From Acetobacteraceae bacterium (lineage in GTDB: Bacteria > Pseudomonadota > Alphaproteobacteria > Acetobacterales > Acetobacteraceae): a stretch of DNA of 50,582 nucleotides. Position 1 is the first letter of the stretch, and each line of letters opens with the position of its first letter. Shown in pieces: positions 45,667 to 50,582 of the stretch. The translations under genes and the position numbers were made by a program. The notes below the pieces were generated by a model that was given only the letters and a program-made list of their open reading frames with translations, did no database searches and had not been told where the DNA came from. The stretch spans positions 1-50,582 of the forward strand of contig JAFAXA010000293.1 in assembly GCA_019241425.1 (NCBI GenBank). Direction: 5' to 3'.

Positions 45667-46388
45667 CGGGGCAACTCATGTCCAGACATGTTGCGCTGGT
45701 CCGGATCGAGCGTGAACCGGCGTCCCCAATCGAGGTGCGACCTCATACGGACCTCGGCTTCGTCCACCTTGCCGGCGCGCACGGCGTCAAAGATCCCGCG
45801 ATGCTGGGCGGCGTTCGTCACCAGCCGTTCAGGATGCGCGCGGTGCATTCGCCGCGACAGCCGGTACATCTTGTCGCGGAGCTGGCGGAGGGCGCGCTCC
45901 ATTTCGGGGTTGCCGTGAAATGCCGCGAGCACCGTGTGGAACTCTAGATCCAGCACATGGTAGCGTCCGGTGTTACCGCTGGCCGCCGAAGTCTCCTGCT
46001 CGTCCAGGATGTCCTCGATCTGATTGGCTTGCGCATCCGACAGGCGACCGGCGAGCGATCGTACGACGTGACACTCGATCACCAACCGCAGTTCGTAGAA
46101 GTCCAGGATCTCCCGCGCGGCGATCTCCGGCAGCCGGAAACCGCTGTTCGGACTGACCAGGATCAAACCCTCGGCGCGTAAGCGCTCCAACGCGGAGCGC
46201 ACTGGTGCGAGACCAAGGCCGAGCCGCGCCGCCAAAGCGCGCTCCGAATAGAACGCGTCCGGGTTTTCCTGCAGGAGATGCGCCTTGATTTTCGCGTATG
46301 CCTCGTCCCTTAGCAGGGGGCGAGCCTCACCGGACGGCGTGACGGGGTAATGGCGGTTGGCCCTCGCAACAGCCGTCAGAACCGACAT
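45663..46388 (-). CDS. GntR family transcriptional regulator, FCD domain
   Basis: RDEAYAKIKAHLLQENPDAFYSERALAARLGLGLAPVRSALERLRAEGLI; FCD ELRLVIECHVVRSLA, LDLEFHTVLAAF; ATGA overlap with the downstream SDR. Confidence 0.88.
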   Translation of the reverse strand: MSVLTAVARANRHYPVTPSGEARPLLRDEAYAKIKAHLLQENPDAFYSERALAARLGLGLAPVRSALERLRAEGLILVSPNSGFRLPEIAAREILDFYELRLVIECHVVRSLAGRLSDAQANQIEDILDEQETSAASGNTGRYHVLDLEFHTVLAAFHGNPEMERALRQLRDKMYRLSRRMHRAHPERLVTNAAQHRGIFDAVRAGKVDEAEVRMRSHLDWGRRFTLDPDQRNMSGHELPR

Positions 46389-46448
46389 TCGAGCGTTCGC
46401 TCCCGGCGGAAGCCTGTTTGCCCAGCTTTCCTTGCAACAGCTCGTAAC

Positions 46449-46470
46449 TGACATGTCAACGCGTTGTCAA
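46449..46470. promoter_or_regulatory. Candidate operator: two overlapping perfect palindromes
   Basis: TGACATGTCA (46449-46458) and CAACGCGTTG (46457-46466), followed by TTGTCAA, between the gntR start and the divergent oxidase gene. Confidence 0.4.
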
Positions 46471-46680
46471 TGGTATCGTTTCAGCCTTTCTGAGCAGGAG
46501 GCGCAGGCGGCTCTGTCCGGTCTGCGAGTCCCCCGTCACCCAGGAGAACGCAAGCTTGGCGCCGAGGCGAAGGCTGCACTAACGTCGCCGAACGCCGCCC
46601 GGCGGGGTCGTTCAGGCACATGGTCCGCCAAGACGCAAGGGCGGGGCGAAGCTCCGTGCAGGCAGAGGGGAGTGCCAGTC

Positions 46681-47934
46681 ATGACCAATGCGACGCGAGC
46701 AGACATCCGGGACGTCCCGCTCGCGGTATCATCGACGGGGGCGGGTCGCGACCGCGACACCCCGGCGGCCTCCGGGCGTTTCAAACGCCTCTACAACATC
46801 GCCGAAATCCGCAAGGCGGCACTTTCCGCCCTACCACGGCCGGTGTTCGATTTCGCGGACGGTGCGGCCGAAGATGAGCGCACGTTGCGGCGTAATGTCG
46901 AAGCATTCGCCGACGTTGCGCTGCTGCCCCGGCCGTTGAACGGCGCCGCCTCCTGCGATCTCTCGGTTGAACTGTTCGGCCGGCGGCTGGCGATGCCGCT
47001 CGTCATCGCGCCCACCGGCCTCGCCGGTTTGTTCTGGCCCGACGGCGAGCGGGAGTCGGCACGGGCAGCTTCCGCGAGCGGCATCGCTTATTGCGCAAGC
47101 CACGGATCGGTCTGCACGCTCGAGGAGATTGCCGGCACCGGCGTCGAGCCGCGATGGATGCAGGTCTTCGTCTACAAGGACCGAGGCTTCACGCGCGAGA
47201 TGGTGGAACGCGCCGACGCGGCGCGCTACTCGGCCCTGGTTCTCACCATCGACAATCAGTTGCTCGGCAATCGCGAGCGGGATTTGCGAAACGGCTTCAC
47301 CATCCCGCCCCGGTTCGGGCTCGCGGGAACGCTCTCGACCGCCACCAAGGTGCCATGGCTGCTGCGCATGCGGACGGCGTTGCCGCGCTTGACTTTCGGC
47401 AACTATGTGCGGCCGGGCCATGCGAACGACATTGCATCGCTCGCCGGCCGGCTGGCCGAGCTGCTCGATCCCGGCCTGTCCTGGGCGGAGGTCGATTGGC
47501 TGCGCAAAATTTGGCGGGGGCCGTTTATCATCAAAGGCGTGCTCCACCCCGATGAGGCGCGCGAGGCCGTGCAACGCGGCGCTGACGGTATCGTCGTGTC
47601 GAACCACGGCGGACGCCAGCTCGATGGCAGTCCGGCCAGCTTCGATGCGCTGCCGGCGATCCTCGAGGCCGTCAGTGGTCGCATCCCGGTGCTGATGGAC
47701 GGCGGCGTGCGCCGTGGCAGCGACGTCGTGAAAGCGGTTGCGAGCGGCGCCGCCGCCTGCCTGATCGGACGCCCGCAGCTTTGGGCGCTGGCGGTCGGCG
47801 GAATGGCGGGGGTGCAGCACATGCTCGGCATCTTTCGCCGCGAGATCGATCGAACGATGGGCCTGATGGGCGTGAGCCGAACGAGCGATCTCGGCCCGCA
47901 CTGCCTTGTGCCATCGCGATTCGGGCGGCGCTGA
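46681..47934 (+). CDS. FMN-dependent alpha-hydroxy-acid oxidizing protein (lactate/glycolate/mandelate family)
   Basis: ALPRPVFDFADGAAEDERTLRRN, LVIAPTGLAGLFWPDGE, IIKGVLHPDEAREAVQRGADGIVVSNHGGRQLDGSPASFDALP, VLMDGGVRRGSDVVKAVASGA; ATG with AGAGGGGAG upstream. Confidence 0.93.
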   Translation: MTNATRADIRDVPLAVSSTGAGRDRDTPAASGRFKRLYNIAEIRKAALSALPRPVFDFADGAAEDERTLRRNVEAFADVALLPRPLNGAASCDLSVELFGRRLAMPLVIAPTGLAGLFWPDGERESARAASASGIAYCASHGSVCTLEEIAGTGVEPRWMQVFVYKDRGFTREMVERADAARYSALVLTIDNQLLGNRERDLRNGFTIPPRFGLAGTLSTATKVPWLLRMRTALPRLTFGNYVRPGHANDIASLAGRLAELLDPGLSWAEVDWLRKIWRGPFIIKGVLHPDEAREAVQRGADGIVVSNHGGRQLDGSPASFDALPAILEAVSGRIPVLMDGGVRRGSDVVKAVASGAAACLIGRPQLWALAVGGMAGVQHMLGIFRREIDRTMGLMGVSRTSDLGPHCLVPSRFGRR

Positions 47935-47973
47935 TCCGGCGTCCGTTCGCCCGAACAACCGGAGACGACACTC

Positions 47974-48450
47974 GTGAAGATATATTCGCGCTCGTTACTG
48001 ATGTTTGTCGTGTTGGGATCGTTGGCGCTGGGATCAGCCCCGGCCGCGCGGGCGGACTGGGCCTACACGCATTGGGGGATGACGCCGGAGCAGGTCGTTG
48101 CCGCCTCGGGCGGCACGGTCACTCTGTTGACCTCATCAGAGCGCACCCGGAACGAGTACGACGGCTGGGAGCTGGCGGCGCAAGGCTTCTACGCGACCGG
48201 CTCGTTGAGGCTGCCGGTCGGCTTCACTTTCGACACCAAAGGAGGCGGCCTGAAATGCGTCATGTTCAACGCGATGGGAGATGAGGTCGCGGCGCTGCGC
48301 CTGATCATGCAGGAGCAACACGGCAAGCCGGCGCGTGAGAGCAGCTTCGCGTCCTCGACGACCGCGACCTGGCACACGCCGGACAACATCGAATTGCTAG
48401 CGGGCGAACAGCCGCTGGCCGCCGTTGTGACGCAGTGCCGGCCGAAATGA
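47974..48450 (+). CDS. Secreted hypothetical protein
   Basis: GTG start; signal peptide SLLMFVVLGSLALGSAPAARADWAYTHWGMTPEQVVAASGG. Confidence 0.65.
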   Translation: MKIYSRSLLMFVVLGSLALGSAPAARADWAYTHWGMTPEQVVAASGGTVTLLTSSERTRNEYDGWELAAQGFYATGSLRLPVGFTFDTKGGGLKCVMFNAMGDEVAALRLIMQEQHGKPARESSFASSTTATWHTPDNIELLAGEQPLAAVVTQCRPK

Positions 48451-48517
48451 CGCCGAGCGCCGCACCGGAGACCTGGCTGGGACGCACGTTCCGGGCACGT
48501 CACCGTGCTGCGACGGC

Positions 48518-49750
48518 TCACGTGTGAACGAACTGGCAGCCTCCCTCGCGCAGGGGACGCAGCGCCTCATCGGCGGGTGTCGTCGCCGCAAGCTTGTAAA
48601 GATCCCAAGCGCTCTTGCTTTCGGACGGCTTTTTCACCTCGAACAAATAGGCCGGAAACATGCCGCGCCCGTCTTCCCGAACCTTGCCCTTGCCGAACGC
48701 GTCGTCCTCGGTCGGCACCTGCTTCATGCGTGCAACGGTCGCGGCGCCGCTCTTCTTGGCCTCGGCGGCCCCCATCTCCGAAGCGACCTTCAGATAGTGC
48801 ATGACGCTGGAATAGGTGCTTGCGTGCGCCTGATTCGGATAGTTGTTCGGCGTCGACGGGAGCACGCGCTTGGTGAAGGCGCGCGTCCGATCGTTGAGAT
48901 CCCAATAGAACGACTCGGTGAGATGCAGGCCTTGCGCGGTTTCCAGCCCGATCGATTTGACGCCGTCGATGAAGATCAGCAACGGTGCGATCTGCATGCC
49001 GCCCTGCGGTAACCCGAACTCATGGGCTTGGTTGATGCAGTTCACCTGGTCCAGACCTGCATTCGCCAAGCCGAGGACCTTCGCCCCGCTGGCCTGAGCC
49101 TGCGCCATGTAGGACGCGAAATCGGTGGTCTCCGGGAACGCGTAGCGTGCCCTGCCGACGACCTTGCCGCCCGACTTGGTGACGAGAGCGGCCGTCTGCT
49201 CCTCGAGCGAATGGCCGAAGGCGTAGTCGGCGGTGATGAAAAACCAGCTGTCCCCGCCGGCCTTCACAATTGCCCCGCCCGTGGATCGCGCCAGGGAATA
49301 GGTATCGAAACTCCAGACGATGGTGTTGGGCGAGCATTGGGATCCGGTGAGTGCAACCGAAGTTGCGCTCGCGTTGAGGTGAATCTTGTCTTTCTCGCGC
49401 GCGATCTGCGACACCGCCAGGGCGACCGACGAGTTCGGCACGTCGGAAATGACATCGACCCCGTCATTGTCGATCCAGGCCCGGGCGATGCTCGCGCCGA
49501 TGTCGGCCTTGTTCTGGTGGTCGGCCTGCAACACCTCGACGTCCAGGCGGTTTCCGCCGGCCGCGGCGAAATCGGCCACCGCCTGCCTTGCGCAAGCGAT
49601 CGATGTCGGCCCGGTCGCGTCGCGATAGGGTCCGGACAGGTCGGTCAGCACGCCGATACGGAGCTTTGGTGTCTGGCTCCGCGCCGCCGTCACGGGCAAC
49701 GTCGTGGCCAGAGCCGTTGAAACAAATGCCCGGCGTGAGATCCCCACCAC
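48518..49750 (-). CDS. ABC transporter substrate-binding protein (branched-chain amino acid/amide type)
   Basis: SRRAFVSTALATTLPVTAARSQTPKLRIGVLTDLSGPYRDATGP; ITADYAFGHSLEEQTAALV; NAGLDQVNCINQAHEFGL. Confidence 0.9.
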   Translation of the reverse strand: MVGISRRAFVSTALATTLPVTAARSQTPKLRIGVLTDLSGPYRDATGPTSIACARQAVADFAAAGGNRLDVEVLQADHQNKADIGASIARAWIDNDGVDVISDVPNSSVALAVSQIAREKDKIHLNASATSVALTGSQCSPNTIVWSFDTYSLARSTGGAIVKAGGDSWFFITADYAFGHSLEEQTAALVTKSGGKVVGRARYAFPETTDFASYMAQAQASGAKVLGLANAGLDQVNCINQAHEFGLPQGGMQIAPLLIFIDGVKSIGLETAQGLHLTESFYWDLNDRTRAFTKRVLPSTPNNYPNQAHASTYSSVMHYLKVASEMGAAEAKKSGAATVARMKQVPTEDDAFGKGKVREDGRGMFPAYLFEVKKPSESKSAWDLYKLAATTPADEALRPLREGGCQFVHT

Positions 49751-49852
49751 CGCCTCCCCTGCGCTATTGAGCGTTCGCTTGCGCCGACTATGCGCGCGCG
49801 GCCCGCTCCCGGTCCAGCAGGGCGGCTCGCCGCCCCGGGCTTGGACGGCCGC

Positions 49853-50582
49853 TCAGATGTGGATGGCGTGACCGAGCGCGCGCAGCGCCGATTCGTGGAA
49901 TCCCTCGCTGAGCGTCGGGTGGACATGGATCCTGCCGGCGATGTCCTCCAGCACCGCGCCCATTTCGATTGCGGTGACGAATTGCCCCGACCAATTTAGA
50001 GACGTGCGCGCCAACGGCCTGCACGCCGATTACGCGGTGATTGTCGCGCCGCGCAACCACGCGGACGAAGCCGCCCTCCTCCCCGGCCTCCATCGAGAGC
50101 GCGCGCCCGTTGGCGGCGAACGGGAACAGGCCGGTCATGCAGTCGATGCCGGAATCGGCAGCCTCGGCCGGCGAAAGGCCGGCGCTCACGATCTCCGGTT
50201 CGGTGAAGCAAACAGCCGCGACGGTCGCCGGGGCGAAGCGCCGCCGCGCGCCGGCGATGATGTCCGCGACCATCTCGCCCAGGGCGGACGCTTTATGCGC
50301 GAGCATCGGTTCGCCGACGAGGTCGCCGATTGCCCACACGTTCCGCACCGAGGTCCGGCAGCAATCGTCCACCCTCACGAACGGACCGCGCATGTCAACG
50401 GCCATACGCTCCAGTCCCCATCCCTTGGTGCGCGGCCTGCGACCCACTGTGCCGAACACGGCATCCCCGAGGACTTCGTGCTTCGTGCCGTCCTTCGTTT
50501 GCACCTGCACGGCCGAGCGATTGCCGCCATTCACGAGACCCGTCGCCTTGGCGCGCAGAAACACGGCCACGCCCGCCCGCTC
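49853..50582 (-). pseudogene. Dihydrolipoyl dehydrogenase (pyridine nucleotide-disulfide oxidoreductase) C-terminal part, frameshifted; truncated at window end
   Basis: [68 protein letters not shown]; frame is lost at CCCC (49985-49988). The +1-corrected frame reads [43 protein letters not shown], ending at 49853. Confidence 0.8.

Noticed and set aside
1-50582. CRISPR arrays, tRNA/rRNA genes, IS elements
   Set aside because: No spaced identical repeats, cloverleaf-like sequences or transposase motifs were recognised by reading; a tRNAscan-SE/CRISPR/ISfinder run would be needed to exclude them formally.

Overview
GC-rich (~66%, my impression, not counted), densely coded window, most likely from an alphaproteobacterium (inference). 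I found no tRNA, rRNA, CRISPR array or intact transposon. Main blocks, in order: (1) 1-5.3 kb: enolase-superfamily protein, Uma2-like protein, LysE-type exporter, His-rich CDF metal exporter, SecB, histidine phosphatase. (2) 5.4-14.1 kb: a catabolic operon on the minus strand (two COG3618-like amidohydrolases/lactonases, three MFS transporters, a 3-hydroxyisobutyrate-dehydrogenase-family enzyme, a PdxA-family dehydrogenase) with a divergent GntR/FCD regulator and a CTGTATACAG palindrome. (3) 14.1-20.6 kb: a five-gene overlapping operon of three SPFH/Band-7 (HflK/HflC-like) proteins, a P1B-type ATPase without an N-terminal HMA domain, and a GspN/GspC-like protein. This is the strongest candidate for an undescribed system. 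(4) 20.7-32.3 kb: a membrane-lipid locus (phospholipase C-like phosphoesterase, HAD-P-loop ATPase fusion, PlcP-Agt-like metallophosphoesterase/glycosyltransferase pair, lipid kinase, PmtA-like methyltransferase, membrane protein, PLP enzyme, phosphatidylserine decarboxylase) with 11-bp-phased PHO-box-like repeats. (5) 33-37.6 kb: small membrane protein, MarR regulator, Hsp33, lipoprotein, and a beta-class DNA methyltransferase overlapping a small unknown protein that may be a restriction enzyme. (6) 37.6-48.5 kb: SDRs, IlvD-family dehydratase, RraA-like protein, a XoxJ-cytochrome c fusion beside a PQQ alcohol dehydrogenase with the lanthanide-type WDYDGVNE motif, a second GntR/FCD regulator, and an FMN alpha-hydroxy-acid oxidase. 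(7) 48.5-50.6 kb: an ABC substrate-binding protein and a dihydrolipoyl dehydrogenase with an apparent single-base frameshift. All product calls come from motifs and recalled family resemblance; no database search was run.
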